NCBI GenBank assembly: GCA_965195225.1
Contig: CBDAFL010000085.1
Span: forward strand, 85,378 to 149,377
DNA length: 64,000 nucleotides
Reading direction: 5' to 3'
Source of the DNA: JAHIKV01 sp965195225
GTDB taxonomy: Bacteria > Planctomycetota > Planctomycetia > Pirellulales > Thermoguttaceae
Shown: one piece after another, positions 8,692 through 18,200 of the stretch
How the letters are laid out: every line of letters starts with the position of its first letter
How positions within the stretch are numbered: position 1 is the stretch's first letter
Translations under genes and position numbers: made by a program
The notes under the pieces: model-generated
The model's input: only the letters and a program-made list of their open reading frames with translations
The model's database searches: none
Told to the model about the DNA's origin: nothing

Positions 8692-9311
8692 CAACGCTTC
8701 CTTCACTAACGGCTTTCCAAGACGAACGCAAGCCACGACAGCCAACCGGGCATACAGGGTGCGGCACCCGACCCCAATATTGATGAGGTCCTCGCAATCG
8801 AGACTTCGGCACAAAGGCACGGCCTGGGGCCGAGGGTGCAAGAAAGATCAAAGGCAGCCGTAGGCATGAAACCTCGCCAGACCGCTGGGTCGGGCAAAGT
8901 GGCTGCTACAGAAGAAGCATATGAACGCACGACGCCAGCCGAAACCCGCGCCGCTCTCGCACGTCACGAACAACTCAATATAGCACCCCCTCCGGCAGTG
9001 TCAAGTGGTCTTTCGCCCCAAAATCCAATCGGGCTGTCCAGCGGGAGCCCATCGTGCTATAATCCTCACTTTGGGGAATGGATCGAAGCCCCCTCAGCTT
9101 CCCTCCGGATATTTCGCTCCGAGTCGCATGTTGGCGGCCTGCCGCGGATGTCTCTTGGATTGCGGCTGATTCGCTTGCTTTGTCGGCGCGGCAGTTGTTC
9201 TGTCGCTTGCCCCGGACCTGGGGTGGCGGTACGACTGCCACCCCGACGTAACCTGTCCGCAGAGTTCTGACGGACCACAATTTTCGGCTTCAGCGGCCAG
9301 ATGGAGTGTTC
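8692..9311. other. non-coding spacer with one hairpin
   Basis: About 620 bases between divergent genes. It must contain the helicase promoter on the reverse strand, but I cannot place convincing -35/-10 boxes. A hairpin GGGGTGGCGGTACGACTGCC followed by ACCCC lies at about 9219-9243. ORFs here lack family resemblance and ribosome sites. Confidence 0.4.
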
Positions 9312-9527
9312 ATGGCGAGAGACAAGAATACCTACGCCAAACGTCAACGGGAAACGCTTAAGCGGCAGAAGGCGGAGGCGAAGCAAGAACGTCGCCGGAT
9401 TCGCAAGGAGCAGACAGGCGACCCGGACGCCCAAATCGAGCCAAGCGATGACGTTAGCGATGACGTTAGCGATAGCGATAGTGTCAGTGTCAGAGAGGAA
9501 GAAGAGAAAGAGGTCGGGAGTCTTTGA
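9312..9527 (+). CDS. small highly charged conserved hypothetical protein
   Basis: 71 aa starting MARDKNTYAKRQRETLKRQK. The N-terminal 35 residues are almost all Lys/Arg/Gln/Glu and form one long helix; short proteins with a KNTxAKRQRExxKRxKAExK opening recur across many bacteria with unknown function (from memory, not searched). The C-terminal part is acidic and encoded by short tandem repeats (GATGACGTTAGC twice, then GATAGC/AGTGTC units), giving SDDVSDDVSDSDSVSV, so its length may vary between strains. An ATG two codons earlier is less likely. Confidence 0.7.
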   Translation: MARDKNTYAKRQRETLKRQKAEAKQERRRIRKEQTGDPDAQIEPSDDVSDDVSDSDSVSVREEEEKEVGSL

Positions 9528-9562
9528 TTGTACCAAGCAATCCCAAAGCACCTCACTCATCA

Positions 9563-9642
9563 CCTGAGTTTTGGATAAGAAAATAGCCGAGGGCTGTTAG
9601 CCCCCGGCTATTTCGATGATGTGACCCCATCCAAAACTCAGG
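9563..9642. repeat. 80-bp nested inverted repeat
   Basis: Outer arms CCTGAGTTTTGGAT and ATCCAAAACTCAGG are perfect complements. Between them sits a second hairpin, AATAGCCGAGGGCTGTTAG / CCCCCGGCTATT. It may act as a transcription stop after the small charged protein, or be a non-autonomous mobile palindrome. Confidence 0.7.
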
Positions 9643-9796
9643 TTCATCGGTATTCCTCCCTCGTCTCACGGCGACGTGTTCAGAAGAAACGGTTCCCCGT
9701 CTTCTCCCAACAAGAAACCCATCCACCCCCCGGCGGGGTGCATTGCAGGGGAATATCCCGCGCGGTAAGTTGATTGATTCTTCGCGTCCGAAGAAA

Positions 9797-9877
9797 GTAG
9801 GGCGGGTCGAGCGAAGCGTAGCCCCACCGCGTTTTCCCCGCTGCTGGTGGGGCTTCGCTCCGCTTGACCCGCCCTAC
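9797..9877. repeat. 81-bp palindrome, GTAGGGCGGGTC...GACCCGCCCTAC
   Basis: Arms GTAGGGCGGGTCGAGCGAAG and CTTCGCTCCGCTTGACCCGC (then CCTAC) pair over most of their length around a short loop. It sits 60 bp before the pyruvate oxidoreductase gene and could influence its leader or simply be another REP-like unit. Confidence 0.7.
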
Positions 9878-9936
9878 ACAGTCGCGATGTCGGACTGAGA
9901 GCAGCAAGTTTTTATCTTGAATCGAGGAGATTGACC

Positions 9937-12900
9937 GTGGAAAACAGACGCTTTGTGACCGTCGATGGCAATGAAGCGACGGCCAACGTCGCCCATATGT
10001 GCAACGAAGTGATGGCGATATACCCGATCACGCCTTCATCGGGGTTGGGCGAGATGCCCGACGCCTGGGCAGCCGCCGGGCGAAAAAACATTTTCGGCAC
10101 GGTGCCACACGTGGTCGAGATGCAGAGCGAAGCCGGGGCCGCCGGCGCGGTCCACGGCGCGTTGCAGGCCGGGGCACTGACGACCACCTTTACGGCCTCG
10201 CAGGGATTGCTGTTGATGATCCCCAACATGTTCAAGATCGCCGGCGAGTTGACGCCGACCGTCTTTCATGTGACCGCGCGGACGATCGCCACGCACGCCC
10301 TGTCGATTTTCGGAGACCACAGCGACGTGATGGCCTGCCGATCTACCGGTTGGGCAATGCTCGCCTCGGCCTCGGTTCAAGAGTCGCAGGACATGGCGTT
10401 GATTTCGCAGGCCGCCACGCTCGAAACCCGCGTCCCCTTCATCCACTTCTACGAGGGTTTCCGCATCTCGCACGAAGTGAACAAGATCGAGCAGATTACC
10501 GAGGACGACGCCAGGGCGATGATCGACATGGACCTGGTCGCCGCCCATCGCGAGCGTGCCCTCTCGCCCGAGCGGCCGAAGCTCCGCGGCACGGCCCAGA
10601 ACCCGGACACGTTTTTCCAGGCCCGCGAGGCGTGCAATAACTTCTACGACGTCTGCCCCGCGATCGTGCAGAAGCATATGGACAAGTTCGCCAAGCTGAC
10701 CGGCCGGCAGTATCATCTGTTCGACTACGTCGGCGCTCCGGACGCCGATCGGGTAATCGTAATCATGGGCTCCGGCGACGGAGTGGTCGAGGAAACGATC
10801 GAGTACCTGATGGCCCAGGGCGAGAAGGTCGGCGTGTTGAAGGTCAGATTGTACCGTCCGTGGGACAGTCGGGCATTCATGGCGGCGCTGCCGAAGTCGG
10901 TCGAGAAGATCGCCGTGCTCGATCGCACGAAGGAACCGGGCGCGGTCGGCGAACCACTCTATCAGGACGTGGTCACCGTGTTGTCGGAGCTTGGTGAAGG
11001 CGAGAAGACACCACACGTCATCGGCGGCCGCTACGGGCTCTCGTCGAAGGAATTCACGCCCGCGATGGTCGCCGGCGTGTACGACGAGTTGAAGAAGCCG
11101 CAGCCCAAGCGGCAGTTTACCGTCGGCATCAACGACGACGTGACGAAAATCAGCTTGGACTACGATCACGACTTCTCGACCGAACGGGACGACGTGGTCC
11201 GGGCGGTGTTCTTCGGCCTGGGTAGCGATGGCACGGTAAGCGCCAACCGCAACTCCGTGAAGATCATCGGTGAAAACACACCCTTGCACGCACAGGGTTA
11301 TTTCGTCTACGACTCGCGCAAGGCCGGTTCGGTCACCACCTCTCACGTCCGATTCAGTCCTCGGCCGATCAAGGGTTCGTATCTGGTCCACAAGGCCAAT
11401 TTCGTGGCCTGCCATCAGTTCCACTTCCTCGAACGGATCGACGTCCTTTCGATGGCCATTCCGGGCGCTACGTTCCTGTTGACCAGCCCCTATCCGGCCG
11501 ATCAGGTCTGGGACCACCTGCCCGTCGAGGTACAGAAGCAGATCATCGACAAGAAGCTGAAGTTATACGTGATCGACGCGCTCAAGGTGGCCCGCGAGAC
11601 GGAGATGGGCGTTCGGATCAACACGATCATGCAAACCTGCTTCTTCAAGTTGGCCAATGTGATCCCGGCCGACGAGGCCATCTCGCAAATCAAGGAGGCC
11701 ATCAAACGGACCTACGGTAAGAAGGGCGGCGGCAAGATCGTCGAGCGGAACAACGCGGCGGTCGACGCCTCGCTGGCCGCCTTGTACGAGGTGAAATATC
11801 CGGCCGAGGCCACTTCCAAGCTACACATGACTCCGCCGGTCCCCGACCATGCCCCGGCGTTTGTCAAGGACGTATTGGGGACGATGATCGCCAACCGCGG
11901 CGACGAGTTGCCGGTAAGCGCCTTCCCTTGCGATGGCACTTACCCGACCGCCACCACGCAGTACGAAAAGCGGAGCGTCGCTCATAGCGTCCCCATCTGG
12001 GATCCGAATATCTGCATACAGTGTGGACTATGTTCATTGGTATGTCCCCACGCCGCGATCCGCATGAAGGCGTTCGATCCGGCTTTGATGGCCAAAGCGC
12101 CGAAGGGATTCAAGGCGACCGATTTCAAGGGGAAGGAGTTCCCCGGCTGGAAGTTCGTTGTCCAGGTGGCCCCCGACGATTGCACCGGCTGTGGGCTATG
12201 CACGGGAATCTGTCCGGCCAAGGACAAGGAGCGAGTCAAGCACAAGGCGATCGACCTGGAGCCGAAGCTCGACCACCTGGAGCGTGAGCAGGCCAACTGG
12301 GACTACTTCCTCTCGTTGCCCGAGGTTGACCGCTCCCAGGTCAAGCCGGCAACGATCAAGGGTTCGCAATTGTTGGCGCCGCTGTTCGAGTTCTCCGGGG
12401 CCTGCGCCGGCTGCGGCGAAACGCCCTACGTCAAGCTGTTGACGCAGTTCTTCGGCGACCGGATGTTGATTGCCAACGCCACGGGCTGCTCGTCGATCTA
12501 CGGCGGCAACCTACCCTGCACGCCCTACTGCCAAAACAGCGAAGGCCGAGGCCCATCCTGGTCGAACTCGCTGTTCGAGGACTCGGCCGAATTCGGTTTC
12601 GGGTTCCGCCTGGCGGCCGATCAGCAGGCCGAATACGCCCACGAGTTGTTGCGCCGGCTGGCGTCCGATTTGGGCGACGATTTGGTCACGGCGCTTATCG
12701 ACTGCAAGCAGGAGGCCGAGGAGGAGATTTTCGCCCAGCGGGAACGGGTGGCCGAGCTGCTCAAGCGGCTGGCGAAAATCGACTCGCCGGAAGCGAAAAA
12801 CCTGCTGGCCTCGGCCGATTACCTGATCCGCAAGAGCGTATGGAGCTTCGGCGGCGACGGTTGGGCATACGACATCGGCTTCGGCGGCCTAGACCACGTG

Positions 12901-13548
12901 GTGGCCTCCGGCCGCGACATTAACATCCTGGTGTTGGACACCGAGATCTACTCGAACACGGGCGGGCAGGCGTCGAAGTCCACCTTCCGCGGAGCGGTGG
13001 CGAAGTTCGCCGCCGCCGGCAAACCCGGCTGCAAGAAAGACCTCGGCCTGATCGCCATGTCCTACGGCAACGTGTTCGTCGGCTCGATCTCGCTGGGGGC
13101 CAACCCGATGCACGCGATCCGCACGATCCGCGCGGCGGAGTCGTATCGCGGCCCCTCGCTGCTGATCGCCTTCTCGCACTGTATCGGCTGGGGTATCGAC
13201 ATGTCGCAGGGTATGAACATCCAAAAAGAGGCGGTGGCTTGCGGCTACTGGCCGCTGTGGAGTTTCGACCCGCGCAACGAATCGCAGCCGTTCCAGTTGG
13301 CCAGCAAGCAACCGACGGGCACTTTCGAGGATTTCGCCATGAAGGAGGCCCGCTTCGCCATGCTGGCCCGTTCCAAGCCCGAGGACTCGGCCCGCCTGCT
13401 GACCCTTGGACAACAGGACATCGACAAACGGTTTCATTTCTACGAGCAGTTGGCCGGCGTGGACCGGGTGGTGGCCGGCGCGGCCGCGGCGGAGGCCGGC
13501 GGAAACGGCGAGACTAAAGCCAAGGACGCAAAGGAGGTGGAAGCATGA
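9937..13548 (+). CDS. nifJ: pyruvate:ferredoxin (flavodoxin) oxidoreductase, single-chain
   Basis: 1203 aa, the normal size of the fused homodimeric enzyme. Oxidatively decarboxylates pyruvate with CoA to acetyl-CoA, passing electrons to ferredoxin. Seen: N-terminal POR domain (DGNEATANVAH, YPITPSSGLGE), transketolase-like and EKR regions, two 4Fe-4S motifs CIQCGLCSLVCP at about 693-704 and CTGCGLCTGICP at about 749-760, and the C-terminal TPP domain with the GCAGCGETPY cluster cysteines and NATGCSSIYGG. The start is GTG 9937: GAGGAG at 9924-9929 is spaced seven bases from it but only one from the TTG at 9931. It overlaps the next gene by four bases (ATGA). Implies anaerobic or microaerobic fermentative capacity. 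Confidence 0.96.
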   Translation: MENRRFVTVDGNEATANVAHMCNEVMAIYPITPSSGLGEMPDAWAAAGRKNIFGTVPHVVEMQSEAGAAGAVHGALQAGALTTTFTASQGLLLMIPNMFKIAGELTPTVFHVTARTIATHALSIFGDHSDVMACRSTGWAMLASASVQESQDMALISQAATLETRVPFIHFYEGFRISHEVNKIEQITEDDARAMIDMDLVAAHRERALSPERPKLRGTAQNPDTFFQAREACNNFYDVCPAIVQKHMDKFAKLTGRQYHLFDYVGAPDADRVIVIMGSGDGVVEETIEYLMAQGEKVGVLKVRLYRPWDSRAFMAALPKSVEKIAVLDRTKEPGAVGEPLYQDVVTVLSELGEGEKTPHVIGGRYGLSSKEFTPAMVAGVYDELKKPQPKRQFTVGINDDVTKISLDYDHDFSTERDDVVRAVFFGLGSDGTVSANRNSVKIIGENTPLHAQGYFVYDSRKAGSVTTSHVRFSPRPIKGSYLVHKANFVACHQFHFLERIDVLSMAIPGATFLLTSPYPADQVWDHLPVEVQKQIIDKKLKLYVIDALKVARETEMGVRINTIMQTCFFKLANVIPADEAISQIKEAIKRTYGKKGGGKIVERNNAAVDASLAALYEVKYPAEATSKLHMTPPVPDHAPAFVKDVLGTMIANRGDELPVSAFPCDGTYPTATTQYEKRSVAHSVPIWDPNICIQCGLCSLVCPHAAIRMKAFDPALMAKAPKGFKATDFKGKEFPGWKFVVQVAPDDCTGCGLCTGICPAKDKERVKHKAIDLEPKLDHLEREQANWDYFLSLPEVDRSQVKPATIKGSQLLAPLFEFSGACAGCGETPYVKLLTQFFGDRMLIANATGCSSIYGGNLPCTPYCQNSEGRGPSWSNSLFEDSAEFGFGFRLAADQQAEYAHELLRRLASDLGDDLVTALIDCKQEAEEEIFAQRERVAELLKRLAKIDSPEAKNLLASADYLIRKSVWSFGGDGWAYDIGFGGLDHVVASGRDINILVLDTEIYSNTGGQASKSTFRGAVAKFAAAGKPGCKKDLGLIAMSYGNVFVGSISLGANPMHAIRTIRAAESYRGPSLLIAFSHCIGWGIDMSQGMNIQKEAVACGYWPLWSFDPRNESQPFQLASKQPTGTFEDFAMKEARFAMLARSKPEDSARLLTLGQQDIDKRFHFYEQLAGVDRVVAGAAAAEAGGNGETKAKDAKEVEA

Positions 13549-14552
13549 GCGCGGAACTGAATACGACCTATCTGGGACTGAAATTGAAAAACCCGCTGGT
13601 TGTTTCCGCCTGCCCTTTGACGGCGGAGATCGACCAGCTTAAACGGCTCGAGCAGGCCGGCGCGGCCGCGGCCGTACTGCCGTCGTTGTTCGAGGAGCAG
13701 ATCGAACACGATTCGATGCAGGTGGCCGAGGCCCAGGAGTTCGGCACGGAAAGCTTCGCCGAGGCGCTGACCTATTTCCCTCAGCAGGACGAATACCGCT
13801 CCGGGCCGGAAAAATACCTGGAGACGATCGTCAAGGCGAAGAAAGCGGTGGCCATTCCGATCGTCGCCAGCATCAACGGCACGAGCAAGGGGGGATGGGT
13901 CCGCTACGCCAAGATGATGCAAGAGGCCGGCGCCGATGCGCTGGAGCTGAACGTCTACTTCGTGCCCGGCGAGTTGGAAATGACCGGCAAGGACGTTGAG
14001 GACCGTTATCTTGAACTGGTCGCCACGGTGAAGGGGTCGATTTCGATCCCGCTGGCGGTCAAGGTCGGGCCATATTTCAGCTCGATGGGCAACATGGCCG
14101 TTCGGCTGGTCGAGGCCGGCGCCGATGGCCTGGTCTTGTTCAACCGGTTCTTCCATCCCGACATCGACCTGGAGAAGATGGAAACCCATCCGCAGTTGCA
14201 TCTTAGCACCTCGGCCGAGTTGTCGGTGCCGCTACGTTGGATCGCCCTGCTTCACGGTCGGGCGAAGGCCTCGTTGGCCGCCACCAGCGGCATCCACGAC
14301 GCACCCGGCCTGTTGAAGGCCCTCTTGGCAGGCGCCGACGTCGGCATGATCGCCTCGGTCCTTTACCAGAAGGGGATCGGCGAGGTGAGCGAAATCCTCG
14401 CCGGATTGAGCAAGTGGATGGAAGAGAAGGAATACTCCTCGGTCGAGCAACTCAAGGGGAGCATGAGCCGCGAGAACTGTCCCGACCCGTCCGCCTTCCA
14501 GCGCGGCAACTACATGAAGACGCTGACCTCGTTTGTCGGCAAGGCGATTTAG
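13545..14552 (+). CDS. dihydroorotate dehydrogenase-like FMN oxidoreductase
   Basis: 335 aa TIM-barrel flavoprotein of the DHOD-like class. Seen: start LNTTYLGLKLKNPLVVSACP, the ING.S motif IVASINGTSKGGW, ALELNVYF, the Lys-containing IPLAVKVGPYF strand and ADGLVLFNRF phosphate-binding region. True pyrD enzymes have different N-termini; genes of this subtype commonly follow pyruvate:ferredoxin oxidoreductase. The ATG overlaps that gene's stop by four bases, so they form one operon and are probably translated in a fixed ratio. Real substrate unknown; a ferredoxin- or acid-linked reduction is possible (inference). Confidence 0.88.
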   Translation: MSAELNTTYLGLKLKNPLVVSACPLTAEIDQLKRLEQAGAAAAVLPSLFEEQIEHDSMQVAEAQEFGTESFAEALTYFPQQDEYRSGPEKYLETIVKAKKAVAIPIVASINGTSKGGWVRYAKMMQEAGADALELNVYFVPGELEMTGKDVEDRYLELVATVKGSISIPLAVKVGPYFSSMGNMAVRLVEAGADGLVLFNRFFHPDIDLEKMETHPQLHLSTSAELSVPLRWIALLHGRAKASLAATSGIHDAPGLLKALLAGADVGMIASVLYQKGIGEVSEILAGLSKWMEEKEYSSVEQLKGSMSRENCPDPSAFQRGNYMKTLTSFVGKAI

Positions 14553-14569
14553 TGGGTAGTGGATAGCAG

Positions 14570-14590
14570 CCGGCGGCCAACAGCCGCCGG
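14570..14590 (+). terminator. GC-rich hairpin after the oxidoreductase operon
   Basis: CCGGCGGCCAACAGCCGCCG followed by G is a strong stem 17 bases after the stop codon, without a T-run. It may be an RNA-stabilising or factor-assisted stop rather than a classical intrinsic terminator. Confidence 0.4.
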
Positions 14591-14687
14591 AGTTCATCCG
14601 TTGCCGATTCTCATATACAGAAGCCAGGGCGGCGAGTGGCCTGCCGCCTTGGCTTTGTGTATTGAAGAGCACTTTGTCTTGAATAAG

Positions 14688-14738
14688 TTGGAATGGGTTT
14701 CAAAGCACGGCATAATTGAGACACACTATCCGATAGTG
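14688..14738 (+). promoter_or_regulatory. promoter plus operator of the antitoxin gene
   Basis: TTGGAA (14688-14693), 17 bases, CATAAT (14711-14716). Immediately downstream lies a perfect inverted repeat CACTATC-C-GATAGTG (14724-14738), ten bases before the antitoxin ATG. A palindrome between -10 box and start is where antitoxins bind to autoregulate their operons. Boxes and repeat are seen; autoregulation is inferred. Confidence 0.55.
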
Positions 14739-14748
14739 GAGTCTTGCC

Positions 14749-14985
14749 ATGTCGTATCGCGGTCATGTGGAAAATGGCGCCGTTGTTCTCGACGATGCGG
14801 TTGTTCTTCCAGAAGGCGCATCCGTGCAAGTCGATCTTTTGCGAGATCAGAACCAAACTGCAACGGAAGAGACGGGAGCTTCGCTTTACGAACGGCTGAA
14901 GCCGGTGATCGGTACGGCTCAAGGACTTCCGTCCGACGCGGCCCTGAATGTTGACCACTATCTTTACGGGCATCCCAAACGATGA
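14749..14985 (+). CDS. putative antitoxin of a PIN-type toxin-antitoxin pair
   Basis: 78 aa, MSYRGHVENGAVVLDDAVVL. The opening 'G.V.NG.VVLD....LPEG..V.V' is the small beta-hairpin seen in many AbrB/DUF104-like antitoxins, followed by a helical, proline-containing C-terminus (SLYERLKPVIGTAQGL) that would wrap the toxin. Its stop overlaps the start of a PIN-domain reading frame (ATGA). The palindrome just upstream fits autoregulation. Because the downstream toxin is broken, this may now be a solitary antitoxin. Confidence 0.7.
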   Translation: MSYRGHVENGAVVLDDAVVLPEGASVQVDLLRDQNQTATEETGASLYERLKPVIGTAQGLPSDAALNVDHYLYGHPKR

Positions 14986-15086
14986 CTCGCGTCTTTGCCG
15001 ACACTTCGTTCTACGTGGCCGCGGTTTCCCGAGACAATTGCTCAGTCAGATCGAATGAAAAGACCCGCGAGCGGGCAAATCGATAG
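14982..15086 (+). pseudogene. truncated PIN-domain (VapC-like) toxin
   Basis: The frame opens MTRVFADTSFYVAAVSRD, the characteristic first strand of PIN ribonucleases with the catalytic Asp (ADTSFYVA), then diverges and stops after 34 codons (TAG at 15084-15086). A working PIN toxin is about 130 aa with three or four acidic residues, so this copy cannot be active. The following 180 bases hold no recognisable continuation in one frame. It overlaps the antitoxin by four bases. Confidence 0.65.
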
Positions 15087-15264
15087 GAGTTCCTCGGAAC
15101 TCCTGTGCGATCACTGGTATCATTGATGGAGGAAGGCCACTCTGTTATGTGTCGTGTGGAAGTCACAGTCTTGTTACATCGCCGCGACAAAGATGCTAGA
15201 ATACGCGGAGTGTCTGTGCCCAGACATCCGTCCGCCAATGCAGCACCGATTCGGGAGCTTCCCC

Positions 15265-18200
15265 ATGAATAGCGACTATCCGAATCCGGGAAGGTTATCA
15301 CTGTGGATACTGGCGGCACTCCTTCTGGCTGGCAACGTGGTTGGCGCAGGGGAGGTCGAGTCGGTGATTTTCGAGGATGGGACACGTTGGCGGGGGGAGG
15401 AGTACGTCATGGCACGGGACATGCTCGTACAGCGAGGCCCCAGTCTAACTCCCTTTCTCCAGCAGAAGACCCGCTCTAAAGACTGTCGCCAGCGGATATT
15501 CGCCGAAATCCTCATCTGCCGCATCCAGCGGCCGCAAGAGGTTGCTCGTTGGGACAAGGCATTGGCCGGGCTGGTCAATGACCGTTCCGTGCGGCAGGTC
15601 CTTGAGACATATCGCGAGCCAGAGTGGGACAAGTTGCCGAATAAGGCTGCCGACGTGCCGGCCAGTCACGTAGTGGATGTACTCTGGGAGACCGCGGATC
15701 TGAACAGTTTGGGCCGGAAGTCCAGGCGAACGGCCGCGGCGCTTCAGTTCTACTTTGCCCCGCATCTCGACGCCGTCGAGGCCGCGGTCCAGGTCCTTGC
15801 CGTGGACGACAAGTTGAAGTACCTGGCACGCGAGGGCTTCGTCAAGCTTGGCGCGGCGGCGGTCCCCCACATGCGGCAGGTCTTGGAGCAGACCGTGCCG
15901 CCGGCAGTGAAGGACCCGCGGCGGATGACGATAGAGGAGCGTGAATCGCGACATGCGTATTGGAGACAGATGAGAAGAGCGGTGGTCGCCGTCAACGTGC
16001 TCGCACGCCAGCACGACGCCGATTCGGTGCCGCTGATCGTGAAGTGTCTGAAAGAGGGCGGGTCGAATTCTGAGTACATCAAAGCCCTTTCCGGGGCGCT
16101 TGCCGAGTTGAAAGCCGTCGCGGCCATCGACGTGATCCTGGATCACCTGCTCCGCTCAGCGGTCGCTCGGCAGCGAACCGGCGGCAACCACAAGCCGAGA
16201 TACGACCTGTTGCGGAGCCACGTCGTCAGCTTTGGCCGGGACGCACTGCCCGCGGTGAAGAGACGTTTGCACGACGCCGAGGCGGAAAGCGATCGGATAC
16301 TCCTGGAGTACCTGGTTGCCGAACTCTCGGGCGCTAAAGGCAAAAAGGAGGTCGCGGCCCTGCGTGAATCGCTCTGGTTCGACGAGACCGCCGACGGCCT
16401 GTTGAAGCTGCACCGGATGACCGGCGAAGACGTCTTTCCCAGGCTTCAAGCCCTGGTTCGTGGACAGGGCCCACGCCGCTCGCAAACCGACCAACGTAAA
16501 ACCGCGATGCTCACACTGAGCGCGATGCGGGATGTCCGTGCCGTGCCGCTGCTGGCCGACGTATTGAAGGACCAGCACGACAAATGGCAACGCGCCCAGA
16601 AGGCACGCACTCCAAGTGAGAACGCCGAGAGCTTCGATCCCCAGGTCGCCCGGGAAGCGGCGGACACTTTCGGCTGGGAAGACACCTGTCCGGCCGATAT
16701 CCTCGACTGGGGCGATACGGCGCTGCTGGCTCTGCGGAGAATCGGCTCGGAAGACGCCCGAAAGGCGGTGGCGGCCGCTGTCGCCTACGACGAGTACAAG
16801 ACCCGCGTCGAGACGTCCTTGCTGCTGATCGACGGCCGTGTTGACCAGCTCGCGGCACGCCTCGACGACAAGGACCGCGCCGTGCGCGAAGAGGCGTCCC
16901 TGGCGCTATTGGAAATCGGCGACCGCCGGGCAACACGCGAACTCCTCTGTGCTGCCGCTCGCCGGCAGGGGGCGGGCCACCAGCAGTGGAAACAATGGGC
17001 GCTTTCGTCGAAGGATTTCACGGCAGAGCTCCGCGAGCTGCTCGGCAGCAAAGATGTGCGCCAACGTGTGCTGGCCGAAGCCATGCTTCTGGAGGCAAAG
17101 ACCCCCGACAAAGCCGTCTGGTGCAGCCGATCTCTGCAGGCCACGGCACAAGGCGTGGGCATGGTGCACGTCATCAGAATTGGTATGATCGAGGCGGCCG
17201 GTCGCGGCCTGGTGACCAAGACCGCAGGCGAGCGGCGAGGCGACCCGTCGTGCACCGGTCCACCATCCCAAGCCCAATTGCTCGTCCGTCAGAGCCCTTT
17301 TGGACGGCAGGTACAGCCGCTCGACGAAAGCTATCTTCCGCTGGTCGAGGCGGCGTGCCTGTTCGATCGGGGCGTGATCCTCCGCGGGGTCGCCGCCTTT
17401 GCTCTGGCCGAGTGGAAGAAGCCGCGATCCATGGAGGTCCTGGCCGCGTCGTTCAACATGGGCTCGCTGCACGGATTCAACCCGGCGGCCCTGGCACTGG
17501 CCGACTTCGGGCCGGAGGGAGCCAAGCTAGCCGCCAAGGTGCCTTCGCCGAAGCCGGGCCAGCACGATACGGGGCTCCGCATGACCCGGCATCGCGGCGG
17601 CACGTGTGTGCTGGCCGAGCAAAAGGACATCCGCGGCGTCGACGAAATCATCAAAGGGCTGAAGGTTCTCGAACAAGACCCAAAGCTGAACATGTGGAGC
17701 CACCGGGCGGGCATCTATCTCACGGCCGCCGGCAAGTTCCACGATCGGAGACTGGTCGACCCGCTGCTGCGAATCCTTAATGTTTCCGAGTGGCCGCAAC
17801 GCGACGTCCATGCGACCGTCATCAATCTATTGGCAGCCTACGATGATCCTCGCCTGGTGCCTTTGTTCACTCAACGAATGACTTCCTCCGTCAAAGAGAG
17901 GACCGTTGCACTGATGGCCTTGACGCGCCGCCTGGGCGAGAAGACGCCCGACTACCTGATTGAGCAGTTCAAGGCGTCGGGCGACGACGGTTTCCGCGGA
18001 GTGGTCCTGCTGGGCTTGGGTGAACTCTCTTATCCTGGCTCGCCGCCTTATCCCGGCAAGGCCGGGTGGTCGCCAAAGGCGTTCGAGGCGCCCGATGGAC
18101 GGAACGAAGCGGCGGCCAAGACGCGCGAGATGGCCTACTCGGTTCTGGTCGAAGCGTTGGACGACCCCTCGTCGCGAGTCAACGCCATGGCGGCCTCGGG

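Noticed and set aside
15087..15264. Continuation of the PIN toxin in another frame
   Set aside because: Several short open segments exist, but none shows the later acidic PIN motifs, so a single frameshift cannot be claimed.
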